Below are positions 24,627-33,991 of a stretch of 64,000 nt of DNA, one piece after another; position 1 is the stretch's first letter, and each line of letters opens with the position of its first letter. The notes beneath the pieces are model-generated. The model saw only the letters and a program-made list of their open reading frames with translations. It was not told the origin of the DNA and ran no database searches. A program made the translations under genes and the position numbers. Source of the stretch: Sphingomonas citricola (GTDB lineage Bacteria > Pseudomonadota > Alphaproteobacteria > Sphingomonadales > Sphingomonadaceae); the NCBI RefSeq assembly GCF_019429535.1, contig NZ_JAHXZM010000003.1:62001-126000 (forward strand), in the 5' to 3' direction.

Positions 24627-24959
24627 TCAGGCGGCGATCTGCCCGGTCAGCTTCACGCGACCGGTTGGGTCACCCGACGCTGCCGCCTGCGTGAAAGCGC
24701 CGATCAGCACCGCGCCCGAGGCGTTCGGCGTCACCACGAACGCGGTGTTGTCCCAATACGCCTTGGCGCCCGGCGTGACCGCGCCGGCCGCCTTTGGGAG
24801 GTCGAACACCTCCTCGGTGACCCCGACCACCGGCGCGCCCGATGCCGCAGCACCGGAGGCGACCGCGAAGATCGAGCCGACGAGGAAGCCGTCGCCGCTC
24901 TTTAGATCGCGAGGGGCGGTAAAGGTGAGGTTCTCACCCTTCTGCACGTAGTTCTTCAT
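24627..24959 (-). CDS. DUF2190 capsid-associated protein
   Basis: 110 residues. The start KNYVQKGENLTFTAP, then SGDGFLVGSIFAVA, VTEEVFDLPK and AYWDNTAFVV, match the DUF2190 family, small beta-rich proteins found beside the major capsid gene and thought to decorate the capsid. It follows the capsid gene by one small gene. Confidence 0.8.
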   Translation of the reverse strand: MKNYVQKGENLTFTAPRDLKSGDGFLVGSIFAVASGAAASGAPVVGVTEEVFDLPKAAGAVTPGAKAYWDNTAFVVTPNASGAVLIGAFTQAAASGDPTGRVKLTGQIAA

Positions 24960-24973
24960 GCTGTTTCTCCCAA

Positions 24974-25264
24974 TCAGTCCGCGCGAGCGGCCCGGATTGC
25001 GGCGATCATCGCCGCCTTGGTGGTGACGCCGGTGAAGTCGACGCCCTCGTCGCCCGCGAGCGACTTCAGCTCTTCGACTTTCAGGGCATCGAGCCCGTCG
25101 TCCTCAAGTTCACCTTCTTCCGGCATGTCCTCGGGCTCACCATCCAGGCGGCGCGATTCCTGCAGCTGCTCCGCCTCCTTGTCGGTGACGGTCAACGGCC
25201 CCTCGACGGGGTAGCGAACGGCTCCGGCGATCACCGCCGGGCCGATCAGGTCCACGATCTTCAT
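24974..25264 (-). CDS. Head-associated protein with C-terminal HeH/LEM-like helix pair
   Basis: 96 residues. The N-terminal part (MKIVDLIGPAVIAGAVRYPV) precedes an acidic middle (EPEDMPEEGELEDDGLD) and a C-terminal KVEELKSLAGDEGVDFTG plus KAAMIAAIRA, which resembles the HeH/LEM or Rho-N fold. The pattern is frequent in small phage head genes next to the capsid. Function unknown. Confidence 0.65.
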   Translation of the reverse strand: MKIVDLIGPAVIAGAVRYPVEGPLTVTDKEAEQLQESRRLDGEPEDMPEEGELEDDGLDALKVEELKSLAGDEGVDFTGVTTKAAMIAAIRAARAD

Positions 25265-25288
25265 CGCTCAATCCTTTCTCGGTTCGGC

Positions 25289-27279
25289 TCAGTTGCCGGG
25301 GTTGCGGTAGAAGCCGCGGAAGTCGATCGTCGCGGCGCCGACGTCGAGACGAGCCTTCGTCTTGATGCCGTCCACGTCGAAGCCGGCCTGCGTCTCGATG
25401 AACACGCCCTCCTGGCCTTCCAGGTGCGACAGCTCGATCGTGTCGATCGCACTGGGATCGGCGACCAGGTACCAGCTGTTATCGGTGATGCGCGGCTCGA
25501 CGATCAGTTGCAGCTTGCCCGCGAACGGGTTGACGTTCGACGGCTGCGCCGCGGCCACGGCCGTCAAGAACTGCTCGGCTTCGGTCTGCTTGGCGGGGCC
25601 GACGACGAGGAAGGCGGGGCGAACGGTGATGAACCCACCCTCGGCAGATTTCTGCGTTGCCATCGCCTGACGGCCGGCAGCTACCGACGTGACGTTGATA
25701 GCCGCGCCGGCGCCGAGGTTGCCGTGCTGGTTCGAGAACAGCGCGAAGCCATCCGCCATCGTCGGATTGCTGACGATGATGCCCCAGACGAGGTCGCTCT
25801 CGAGGTCTTTCGCCTTGAAGCCGAACTGCTGCGGCACGCGCGAGAACAGCCGCTTGTCATCGTTGATCAACGCCTGACGCGTGATCGCGATGATGCGGCC
25901 ATAGGTCTGCAGCCGGTAGGTCATGCCGGTGTCGGACATCGCGCCGTACGTGAACTCGGCGTTCTCGCGCACCAGCAGCAGCGAGGGCGCATCGCCCAGG
26001 CCGATGATGTTGGTGTCCTTGAGTCCGGCAGGGTGCCGCGCGACACGATGGGGCCGAACGTCTGGGGCGCCGCCTCGTAGGCAGCGCGCACCCGCTTTCC
26101 GGCTGCGTTCGAAAGGGCGTTCGCGAAGTCGCTGGTCGTGTGTGCGCCATACCGCAGGCCGAGCGCCGCTCCGGCGATCTCCAGCTTGTTGCCGCCGAAC
26201 ACGCCGATGCCGGTGCGCTGGCAGTAATCACGCGCCATCTCCATCATCGACATGCCGCGGAACTCGCGCGCGGCGAGCGCATCGGCCTCGGCGACCTGTG
26301 CGGACGGGTCCGCGCGCAGCACCACCGCTGCTTCGATCGCGCGACGATAGCCGTCGCTGTCAGTGCCGGTGCGCCCCGCGCGCGCGTCGATCGTCGGCAA
26401 CGCACGGCTGTCGATCAGGTGATCGCTAATCGCGCGTTCGAACTCGACCTCGCTCAGGGGCGTTGCCTCATTCCGCTCGATCAGCTGTCGCGCGAACGCG
26501 TCGCCAAGCTCGGGGGCGCGACCGCATCGCTCGAAGATTCGGGTCGCGGTGATCGCGGGCGCGGCGCGGGTCTGATTTTCGGGCGCCTGTCGCTGCTCCG
26601 GGGCTGCGGCGGTCGTGGTCTCGGCGGGCGCGGTGTCCGCCGCCTGGGTAGCCTCATCGGCCATGGTCATCTCCTGGGTGGTGGACGCGGCGACGCCGCG
26701 GATGGTGCAGGGGTGCTCGCCGCCCTGCGCGGCACTCCGCTGACGCACTTGCGCCGCGGCATCGAAAGGCACCGTCACGAACGAGAGCTCGACCGGCTCC
26801 CAATCCGTGGCGAGCATGTGGGGATATTCACCCTCACGCTCGGTGCGCTGAAACTCGAAGACGTTATAGGATACGCTGAGCGATCGGATGTGACCGTCGA
26901 TGATCTTCGCGACCGTGTCGGCGACGTCCGGCGTGCGCGCGAGGCGAACCCGGCATAGTCCTTCGCCGTTCTCGATGCGGACACTGCCCGGCACTACCGA
27001 CCCAAGCACGCTCGAAAGGCTGTACGTGCTGTGGCTGTCGAGCAGGCACGCGCCGGCATTCAGGCGGCCGAGGCGCACAGCGCCCGCGTCCATGCTCAGC
27101 TCTTCGGTGTAGTAACCCCCGTCCAGCCAGTCGAACCGAAGCCCAGCGGCCCCGATCGACCATACGACCTCGATCGAATTGTCCTCTTCCTGGTACGACG
27201 AGGGCCGGACATCGGCCGCGCGGAGCATTGTCGGCGCGGATACCGCGCGCGTCCCCGCGGAAGGTGCGGTTGCGGTCAT
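25289..27279 (-). pseudogene. Prohead protease-major capsid fusion, broken by a one-base frameshift
   Basis: Residues 1-180 are a prohead protease (His83 in LLDSHS and Ser133 in IRSLSVSY, then a beta-rich end), joined by an Ala/Gln-rich linker to a HK97-type major capsid protein. The frame breaks near 26022-26027: SRGTLPD is followed out of frame. In the -1 frame KDTNIIGLGDAPSLLLVREN continues without a stop to 25289. One inserted base restores a 663-residue protein (1992 nt). No slippery site is visible, so a mutation or sequencing error is more likely than programmed frameshifting. Confidence 0.85.
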
Positions 27280-28718
27280 CAGCTGGTTCCTTGCGCTGCG
27301 GCGCCGGTGCTCCCGCCCGCGGCCTGCGCGGCGGTGAAGGGATCGCCCTTGTAGAACAGACCTTCACCTTGCTGCTTGGCGAGGTCGGCCTTGGTTTCGG
27401 CCATGAACGTATCGTGGTCGATGCCGCGGGAATTCAGCAGGCTGCGGCGGTTCTCTAGACCGGCCTGCATCTCCAGAATGTCGGCTTTCGCGTCGCCCTC
27501 GCGGTCGATCGACTTGCGAGGGGGAGGGGTCCACCGCATCTCGTAATACGGCGCGCGCGTCTTCCCGAACTCGTACGCCGCCTGGCAGAACCAGTCCCAC
27601 ACCCGGTCGAGAAAGACCGGGATGATGGTGTTGAACTGTCGCTCTTCGTTGGTCGCGTCGAACTCCAACGCTCCCGCACGGTAGCTGGAAAAGTTGACGT
27701 TCGAGAGGTCACCGGTGACGTGCTCATAGGTGGCGCCGACGCCTGCCGCGGTTGCCAGCAGATTGATCTTGACCGCGTCATTTAGGCCGCCCGCGGGTTT
27801 CGGATCGGCAAACTGTACATCCTCACCGGGTGCCAACGTCGTCATGGTGCCGGGCTCGAAGAACTCGACAGGCGGGAGTTCGTCACCGCGCGATTGGACT
27901 TGTCCGAAGGGCTCATCAACCCAGTCGGGATTGATGCGGCGAAACCCAACGAAGCAGGATTCGATTTTGCGGCGGACAAGGTCGGCGTCGAGCGCATCGT
28001 CGATGTCGCCGAGCTTCTTCATGACCGGCTCGAACACTGACCGGCCGCGCTTCTGCCCCGCCTCCTCCTGCTCGTAGAGGTGAATCACATCCTCGGCAGG
28101 AATGCGGAACGACGGGCGGCTGCGACGATAGTCGGCGCGCGCCGGCAGGAACCAGTAACCGGTGACATTGCCGTCGGCATCGTACTCGATACCGCCCTCA
28201 ACGTTCTCGCCGACCTTGCTGGTGTCGAGCAGCCCACCGTCGAGCACGTCGATGCGCAGCGGGATGACAGCTGCGCCCTTGACCAGGCGTCGGACGATAA
28301 AGCTGTCGCCCTCCCGGAACATGGTGCGGGTGGCTAACGCCTGCTGCCCGTAGAAATTCAGACGCCCACGGAAATCGCTCACGCGCACCCAATTCGCCCA
28401 CAGCGTTTGGACAGCCTTCGGGCCTTTGGGCGCACCCGTGATGCCCCAGCCGATCGTACCGTTCAGCAGCGCGCGGATGGCTTTCCGGCCATACGGGTTC
28501 TGGTAGGCGAGCCGTAACACCGCGGCACGATCAACAATTCGAGCTGGCCGGGCGTCGTTCGGATCGCCAGTGTTGACGCCGAAAGATGGGTTTTCTTCGC
28601 GCAGGCGCTGCATCGAACTACGAACGCGCTGCACCTGATCGAACTGGATGCGCGCCAAGGCTCGCTTTGCCGCATAGCGAGGCGCCACCGCTGCGATCGA
28701 TCGCTCAAACAGGTTCAC
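27279..28718 (-). CDS. Portal protein, lambda gpB family
   Basis: 479 residues from GTG 28718, overlapping the gpW-like stop (GTGA). The segments NPYGRKAIRALLNGTIGWGI, FREGDSFIVRR, and VIHLYEQEEAGQKRGRSVFE match the lambda-type portal family (PF05136), the dodecamer through which DNA enters the capsid. Length is usual. It lies between gpW and the protease-capsid gene, the standard order. Confidence 0.92.
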   Translation of the reverse strand: MNLFERSIAAVAPRYAAKRALARIQFDQVQRVRSSMQRLREENPSFGVNTGDPNDARPARIVDRAAVLRLAYQNPYGRKAIRALLNGTIGWGITGAPKGPKAVQTLWANWVRVSDFRGRLNFYGQQALATRTMFREGDSFIVRRLVKGAAVIPLRIDVLDGGLLDTSKVGENVEGGIEYDADGNVTGYWFLPARADYRRSRPSFRIPAEDVIHLYEQEEAGQKRGRSVFEPVMKKLGDIDDALDADLVRRKIESCFVGFRRINPDWVDEPFGQVQSRGDELPPVEFFEPGTMTTLAPGEDVQFADPKPAGGLNDAVKINLLATAAGVGATYEHVTGDLSNVNFSSYRAGALEFDATNEERQFNTIIPVFLDRVWDWFCQAAYEFGKTRAPYYEMRWTPPPRKSIDREGDAKADILEMQAGLENRRSLLNSRGIDHDTFMAETKADLAKQQGEGLFYKGDPFTAAQAAGGSTGAAAQGTS

Positions 28719-28927
28719 GACCGGCGGAACCGGCCAATGGTGGTGCGGCGCAGCGGTCGCGTTTGCGAGGCTGCCGACGCCAGATCCGCCTTCACCTCAA
28801 CGCGCAGAGCGAGCATGTCGGCCTTGCTGTGCTTGCGCACCTTCCGGCCGTCCGCGAACTGCACCTCAAGCGTGTCGTCGAGGATGGCCGCGTCGAGCTT
28901 GTCGAGGTCGGACTGTTGGAACGCCAT
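28715..28927 (-). CDS. Head-tail connector, gpW-like
   Basis: 70 residues. MAFQQSDLDKLDAAILDDTL, then VQFADGRKVRKHSKADML and a helical end are the pattern of lambda gpW, which closes the portal. The ATG at 28927 overlaps the terminase stop, and its own stop overlaps the portal start. Confidence 0.85.
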   Translation of the reverse strand: MAFQQSDLDKLDAAILDDTLEVQFADGRKVRKHSKADMLALRVEVKADLASAASQTRPLRRTTIGRFRRS

Positions 28928-30936
28928 CAGCGCCTCCGCGTCGTAAATGGGTTCGGCTTGCGGGACGGTGCGGTCGGACGGGCGAGCTGCCGCTTCGCGG
29001 GAGCCTGTTTCCGTAGCTCCGAGCCGGTTTTTGGCGGTGGCGGCTTGAGCGGCGAGGCTAAGGGCTCGGCCGGCTTATCCATCTCGCCGCGCAATTTCTG
29101 CCAGTGCGACGCCGACCATCGATCGATGCCTAAGGCGTACGTGATCGCCCGAGCGTAGACCGCCATGTCGAGCGCTTCATTGCGATCGCGGGTCTTGTGC
29201 CATTCCCGCCGAAATCCGCCGTTGCGCAGCCGCGTCATGCGCAGCTCCTCGGCGACCAGCTGCTTGATCCACTCGTCTGGCGTACCGTCAGGCAGGTAGA
29301 TGTACCCGTCAGGGTATACCTCGCCGTCGACCGGCTTTTCGAGCGCGAGCTGACCGTAGAGTTCCAGCTTCAGCATCGAAGTGCCGACGGTCCACAACCG
29401 CACGCCGCGCTTTACCTTGCGCCCGCGGATCGTGACATCGACCCAGGTGGGCCCGGCAATCGCTTGCGCCGCGGCCAAGGTTTCGCGGCCCTTCAGTGCC
29501 ATGACGAAGCCGGGATGCCGGCGCGCCCAATTGTAGACCTCCATTGTCGACTCGCCGTCGCCAGAGTCGATGCCGACGCGCGCCAATTTCATCGAGCGGC
29601 CATCTTCCGACGTCCACTCACGGGCGATCTGTTTGTCGACCTTCGCCCATGTAGCTGCGTCCGACGCGGCGCCGTCGATCTCGATGTGCTCGACCAGAGC
29701 GCGACGCCGGTTGGACCCAAAGGCCCAGACATCCAGCTCGATACGACCACCGCCACCGCGCTGGACGTCCGCCGCGCCGACTAGCAGACCGGCCCATTCC
29801 GGCGGTTTCCCAAGCCGCATCGCCTTCTCCCGGCGATCGTAGAGCCGCTGCCACTCGGGGGCTTCACCGCGCTCGGCCCATGCCTCGCCGAGCACCTGGT
29901 TCACGAACGTGCGGAGCAGGTTCGGATCCTTGCGGACCTCCATGAACTCGCGTGCGATCTCCAACCACGCGGCGCCGGGGTGCTGACTGTACGCGGCCCA
30001 GATGTGGAATGACCGGTGCCGTGGAAACGCTGCGGGATTGTGTGCTCGCCACTCGCCCGCTTCGTCCATCGCAGCCTTGTCGGCCTCGTCGATCGCGCAG
30101 CCGTTGACGCACTGGTACCAGGCGCGGGTCGGGTTCTCCGTCGGCTCCCATCTTATCCCGGCGCCGGTACCGTCACCGAACACCAGCTGCTGCATCTCGC
30201 CGCAGTGCGGGCAGGGAACGTAGCGGTATTCCTGGCTGCCCTGCTCGAACAGGGAATCGATGCGGCTGAAGCCTTTCACCTTCGGCGTCGAGCCGGCCGC
30301 GCTGAACCGGCGCGGCGATGTCAGGTTGCGCTTGAACGCGAGACGGGCAGGGTCACCCTCTTCCTTCGACGCCCAGGGATAGCCGTCGCATTCCTCGAGC
30401 AGCACGTCGTCGGCGGTGACGCGGCGAAATTCCTTCGGGCTGTTCGCGCCCTTGATCTGGATCCAGCCGCCTTTGTAGCGCTTCGCCCGGATCTGGTTGT
30501 CGGCGTGTCGCGGCTTGAACGTCGCGACGCTGCGTACGACAGGCCACTGCAACACCGGGTCGAGATCGTCGCGGCTGAACTTCTCCGCGTCGTCGATCGT
30601 CGGCTGGTAGAACAGCTGGCGGCGCGGATCGTGCTTGATCGCCCAGGCAACGAAGCATTGCAGGATCGTCGAGTAGCCGATGCGGCTGCTCTTCCGGCAC
30701 GACACCTGCTGCGTGTCGAGATCGGTGAACGCGTCGGCCATGTCCGACTGGAACGGGAAAGGCCGAATGCGCTGCCCATCATCGGTGCGGGCGTGTTCGG
30801 CCATGAACTTCGACAGCGGTGGGCGCTCGCGCGGTTTGCAGGCGGCGAACCAGCTGCGGGCGAGGGCGGCACCGTGCGCGCCGGGAGCGCGGTAGGTGTC
30901 AGGCTCCCTCGGTTTCGGCGGCCTCTTCTTCATCAA
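28927..30936 (-). CDS. Terminase large subunit, lambda GpA type
   Basis: 669 residues. Walker A-like KSSRIGYST (about 82-90), Walker B-like DDVLLEECDG (about 177-185) and a zinc-like CPHC, then a C-terminal nuclease region with DVQRGGGGRIELDVWAFG and IDSGDGESTMEVY, match the GpA family that cuts and pumps cos-type DNA into the capsid. It overlaps the small subunit gene by 38 bp. Length is typical. Confidence 0.95.
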   Translation of the reverse strand: MMKKRPPKPREPDTYRAPGAHGAALARSWFAACKPRERPPLSKFMAEHARTDDGQRIRPFPFQSDMADAFTDLDTQQVSCRKSSRIGYSTILQCFVAWAIKHDPRRQLFYQPTIDDAEKFSRDDLDPVLQWPVVRSVATFKPRHADNQIRAKRYKGGWIQIKGANSPKEFRRVTADDVLLEECDGYPWASKEEGDPARLAFKRNLTSPRRFSAAGSTPKVKGFSRIDSLFEQGSQEYRYVPCPHCGEMQQLVFGDGTGAGIRWEPTENPTRAWYQCVNGCAIDEADKAAMDEAGEWRAHNPAAFPRHRSFHIWAAYSQHPGAAWLEIAREFMEVRKDPNLLRTFVNQVLGEAWAERGEAPEWQRLYDRREKAMRLGKPPEWAGLLVGAADVQRGGGGRIELDVWAFGSNRRRALVEHIEIDGAASDAATWAKVDKQIAREWTSEDGRSMKLARVGIDSGDGESTMEVYNWARRHPGFVMALKGRETLAAAQAIAGPTWVDVTIRGRKVKRGVRLWTVGTSMLKLELYGQLALEKPVDGEVYPDGYIYLPDGTPDEWIKQLVAEELRMTRLRNGGFRREWHKTRDRNEALDMAVYARAITYALGIDRWSASHWQKLRGEMDKPAEPLASPLKPPPPKTGSELRKQAPAKRQLARPTAPSRKPNPFTTRRR

Positions 30937-31399
30937 GGCCCCCGCCGCGCGCCTCCTCGATCCGCGTCATGCTCAGGTCGGTGAGGACGTTGTTGACCTC
31001 GGCGTCGATCCGCTGCCGTAGTTTGATGTCGGCCCCGGCGACGCGCGCGCCGATCTGCTGCAGCTGCGCCACCACCATGATGATCACGCCCGCGCCGGCC
31101 GCCATCATGTCGGGCAGCGAGGCGAGCTCGCGCCGACGCTCGGCATTGTCCATCGCCTTGGCGTCGGCCTGTTCCTTGGCGAGCCGGGCCTGCTCCTGCT
31201 CTTTGTTCAGCGTGCCGTCTTCGTCGGCGATCTCGAACTTGCGCACGCGGTAGGCGACGAACGCCTCGACATACTCGTCGGCGGTCGCACCCGGCCGCGG
31301 CAGGTCACCGGCCTGCATGCGGTCGCGGACCCAGCTATCGGACATGCCGGTGAGCCACGCGACGTCGGCACGGGTGAGGGTGACGGTGTCGATCGGCAA
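30899..31399 (-). CDS. Terminase small subunit, Nu1-like
   Basis: 166 residues from TTG 31399, 7 bases after AGGAGG. The N-terminal MerR/Nu1-type HTH (LTRADVAWLTGMSDSWVRDR, GDLPRPG) should bind the cos region. A charged helix (NKEQEQARLAKEQADAKA) and an acidic C-terminus that contacts the large subunit follow. First gene of the late operon. The 195 bp upstream to 31594 probably hold the late promoter and the start region of the divergent DUF2806 gene. Confidence 0.85.
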   Translation of the reverse strand: MPIDTVTLTRADVAWLTGMSDSWVRDRMQAGDLPRPGATADEYVEAFVAYRVRKFEIADEDGTLNKEQEQARLAKEQADAKAMDNAERRRELASLPDMMAAGAGVIIMVVAQLQQIGARVAGADIKLRQRIDAEVNNVLTDLSMTRIEEARGGGLDEEEAAETEGA

Positions 31400-31594
31400 A
31401 GTGCCGCCTCCTCGGTGTCGAAAGTGGCGGAAAACTGCGCGAAACCGTTAGGAGGCGGCGGCACCATAGGCAGTTTCGTGCCTAGAAACGTTCCGGGCCT
31501 TTGCCCCCCGTATCCATTTTGGGGCCGGGAAGGACCCAACGGTCCCGCTTGCCAAGCCTCGGTCCACAAGTACGATTAGATCGGGGGGGGCGAC

Positions 31595-32557
31595 ATGGCG
31601 GATGAGACAAGAAGCGAGTCGGGGGGCGCACTTGCGCTTATCGACCAGGTTGGGCCCGAGAGATGGCGGCAGAAACTAGGGCGCATAGCCTTCCAGATCA
31701 TCGCAGGATCTGATGCAGGCGTAGAGGTCTACGCCAAAGCCCGGGCCCGCCTCGACGAGGTTGAAGCTCAATCAACCGTCAGTAAGATGGTGGCCGAGGC
31801 TGTCGGAAGGAAGGCCATCAGTGACCCACTCGTCATGGAGCGAGCCCGCTCACGATACCTTGCTGAGGCCCTTCGGGGGCAAGAAAACATTGAGGGAGTG
31901 TTCAAAGCCTCCCTCTCCCACCTCGACACAACCAGCGAACCGGCTGATGAAAATAGCGAGGCGGGGCTAGATCAGGAGTGGGCCGACACCCTCTCTCGTG
32001 AAGCTGAACTTGCCTCTTCAGAACAGTTGCGTGATCGGCTTGGCCGGGTTCTTGCGGGCGAGATAAAGCAGAGAGGAACATTTCCCCGCTCTGTAATCAG
32101 AACGATCGCCGAGTTAGAGCAGGCTGACATTCAAGCTATGGCAAACCTGCAGTCGTTTGTTTTGGACGACTTTCTATACACCTTCTCGGACAAGACAGAC
32201 CGACCCGCGATGGCCGACATGCTCACCGCATGTGGAGTCGGATTAATCTCTGATCCAGGAGCTGGACTTACGGCAACGAAGACCATCCGCGACGACGGAA
32301 CAACCTACTATATTGGAGCACGGAAAAGCTTGCTTGTGAGAGGCCCGCCTGCCGGGAAGCTGACGCTGTCTGGCCTGCAGGTAACTCGATCAGGAGCCGC
32401 TGTGCTAAATCTACTCACCGCGATAGACGAACGGCCCTTGCTGAGAAGGATTGCCGCCGCCCTCGCCGGGAGTTTGACATCCACCTCAATTGTAGAGCTC
32501 AAATCGAACGCGGGAGAAATTATCGTCACTCACGAAGAGCCGACGTTTCAAAGTTGA
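31595..32557 (+). CDS. DUF2806-domain protein, prophage accessory gene
   Basis: 320 residues. The central part has ENIEGVFKAS, then ELASSEQLRDRLGRVLAGEI and GTFPRSVIRTIAELEQADI, which is the DUF2806 pattern (no known function). The C-terminal half contains GKLTLSGLQVTRSGAAVLNL. It runs rightward between the NusG-like gene and the terminase operon, opposite to both, and its base composition is more A/T-rich than the late genes. This fits a lysogen-expressed moron. Confidence 0.75.
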   Translation: MADETRSESGGALALIDQVGPERWRQKLGRIAFQIIAGSDAGVEVYAKARARLDEVEAQSTVSKMVAEAVGRKAISDPLVMERARSRYLAEALRGQENIEGVFKASLSHLDTTSEPADENSEAGLDQEWADTLSREAELASSEQLRDRLGRVLAGEIKQRGTFPRSVIRTIAELEQADIQAMANLQSFVLDDFLYTFSDKTDRPAMADMLTACGVGLISDPGAGLTATKTIRDDGTTYYIGARKSLLVRGPPAGKLTLSGLQVTRSGAAVLNLLTAIDERPLLRRIAAALAGSLTSTSIVELKSNAGEIIVTHEEPTFQS

Positions 32558-32642
32558 CCATACCTTCGGACTTCCGCCCCGAGTTAATCGGTGCGGTGTC
32601 AACGGAGGCGGTCGGAACCGTCGCTAACCCGTCGATCGCCAT

Positions 32643-33257
32643 CTATGCGGCGAGGTCCATGCCGGACTGTGGCTCTGCCTGTACCACGTCTGTTCCGATC
32701 AGGTAAGAGGCAATCTTCACAACAAAGCCGCTACCGAAGTTGACCTTGGCATCCTTCTCCGTGCTGCTCTCGACGATGCCCGTCATGCCGGCGAACCCGC
32801 CTTTGCTCACGCGCACCGACGTGCCCGGCTCGACGCGGCGTCGGATGGTCTTGATCAGCGACGCGCGGAACTTCTCCTCACCAGCGCGCAGCGGGCGCAG
32901 GCTGGCATCGGTTACAACCGGGATGCGGTCGCGGAACTGAAGCACGCGGAAGGCGGGATGCGGGCTGGTTGGCAGCGCGCGAATGCGCAGTAGCTCGGAC
33001 AGATACTTGGCCGGCACGAACACGAACGTGGGCGTGATTGGCACGTCGAATTGGACAACCACGTCGCGCTTCTTACCGCGACCCTTGCGGCGCTCGACGC
33101 GACGCGGCGTCCACGCGCCGAACTCGGCCAAGCTGTCCGTGAGCAGGAGCGTGCGGCTGCTCCCCGTCGTCAGGATCACCCAACGATTGCCCTCGCTATC
33201 CCGCCCCATTCGCCTCACTCCAACCTGATGCCGTGTAGATTTGTCGTTTGTGGTCAC
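32643..33257 (-). CDS. NusG/RfaH-like transcription elongation factor of the phage
   Basis: 204 residues from GTG 33257, overlapping the previous stop (GTGA). The N-terminal region shows an NGN-like arrangement: RWVILTTGSSRTLLLTDSL, then a basic stretch RRVERRKGRGKKR, PITPTFVFVPAKYL. The C-terminal region has a KOW motif (PGTSVRVSKGGFAGMTGIV, 144-162). NusG-type factors bind RNA polymerase and reduce pausing or termination. It is the last gene of the early-left operon and precedes the late operon by one accessory gene, so late-gene antitermination is a reasonable inference. Confidence 0.75.
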   Translation of the reverse strand: MTTNDKSTRHQVGVRRMGRDSEGNRWVILTTGSSRTLLLTDSLAEFGAWTPRRVERRKGRGKKRDVVVQFDVPITPTFVFVPAKYLSELLRIRALPTSPHPAFRVLQFRDRIPVVTDASLRPLRAGEEKFRASLIKTIRRRVEPGTSVRVSKGGFAGMTGIVESSTEKDAKVNFGSGFVVKIASYLIGTDVVQAEPQSGMDLAA

Positions 33258-33991
33258 GCTGCGTCGCGCTGCTCGTCCGCTGGTGGCGGTGCTGCGATCC
33301 GGTCGAGCACCTCGGGCGTCACGCCCATGCGCAGGTAATCTTCGCGCGTCGGGGCGCGGCAGGGGCGATCGGGATCCGCCTCGCTCTTTGGCGCGCGCGG
33401 TCCAGTGTCATGTTGCCCCATACCCGGCCAGACGCGTTGCAGGATTTCCGACGTCGTCTCGTGATCGGCGATCGCGCCGGCGTGCGGGTGGTCGGCGGTC
33501 TCGGTCGGCTCTGGCGTCTCCGCTGCGCGCTTCACGGCATGCAGCCGCGTCGCGTGCCGGCGCATCTCAGAAAGCATCGGGTCGGCATGCGCGCGGATCG
33601 CAGCGACCGACGGCGTGAACCCGCGCGTGCTGTCGAGCACTGCCCGGTCGATCGCACGGTACGCAATCGCGAGCGGCAGGTCGCGGAGCAGTCGGTTGCC
33701 CTCGTGCAGCCACGACTTTGCGGTCATGTTCCCCGGTGCCGTGGTCGATTCCCACAGCGCGCGCAGGCGTGCGGCGAGCTTCGTCGGATCGCATGGCATC
33801 AGCGCGGCGTCGTAGCGCAGTGACAGCTCGGTGAGCCGGTCGGGCGTGAATGCGGCGACCGCGGCGCGCGCGCTGAACGGCAGGATCGTGCCGCGGTCAG
33901 CCAAAGCCGAGGTCTCGGTAGGCGTCAGCCATTTCGGTCGATCGGTGGTTGCCGGTACCGCGGCGCTGGTGGTGGTTAGCTCGTTGGCCAT
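33254..33991 (-). CDS. Phage early protein of unknown function
   Basis: 245 residues. The N-terminal 60 residues (KWLTPTETSALADRGTILPF) overlap the end of the replication gene in another frame. The middle has LTELSLRYDAALMPCDPTKL and a helical domain with FTPSVAAIRAHADPMLSEMR, the rest is charged. Its place between a replication initiator-like gene and the NusG-like gene suggests a DNA-metabolism role, perhaps a helicase loader, but no family is recognised. Confidence 0.6.
   Translation of the reverse strand: MANELTTTSAAVPATTDRPKWLTPTETSALADRGTILPFSARAAVAAFTPDRLTELSLRYDAALMPCDPTKLAARLRALWESTTAPGNMTAKSWLHEGNRLLRDLPLAIAYRAIDRAVLDSTRGFTPSVAAIRAHADPMLSEMRRHATRLHAVKRAAETPEPTETADHPHAGAIADHETTSEILQRVWPGMGQHDTGPRAPKSEADPDRPCRAPTREDYLRMGVTPEVLDRIAAPPPADEQRDAA

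Noticed and set aside
26015-26035. Programmed frameshift at the capsid break
   Set aside because: No X_XXY_YYZ heptamer is present at the break.
25921-27279. Protease-capsid ORF as a complete gene
   Set aside because: Its last 35 residues are unlike capsid, and the true capsid continues in another frame.
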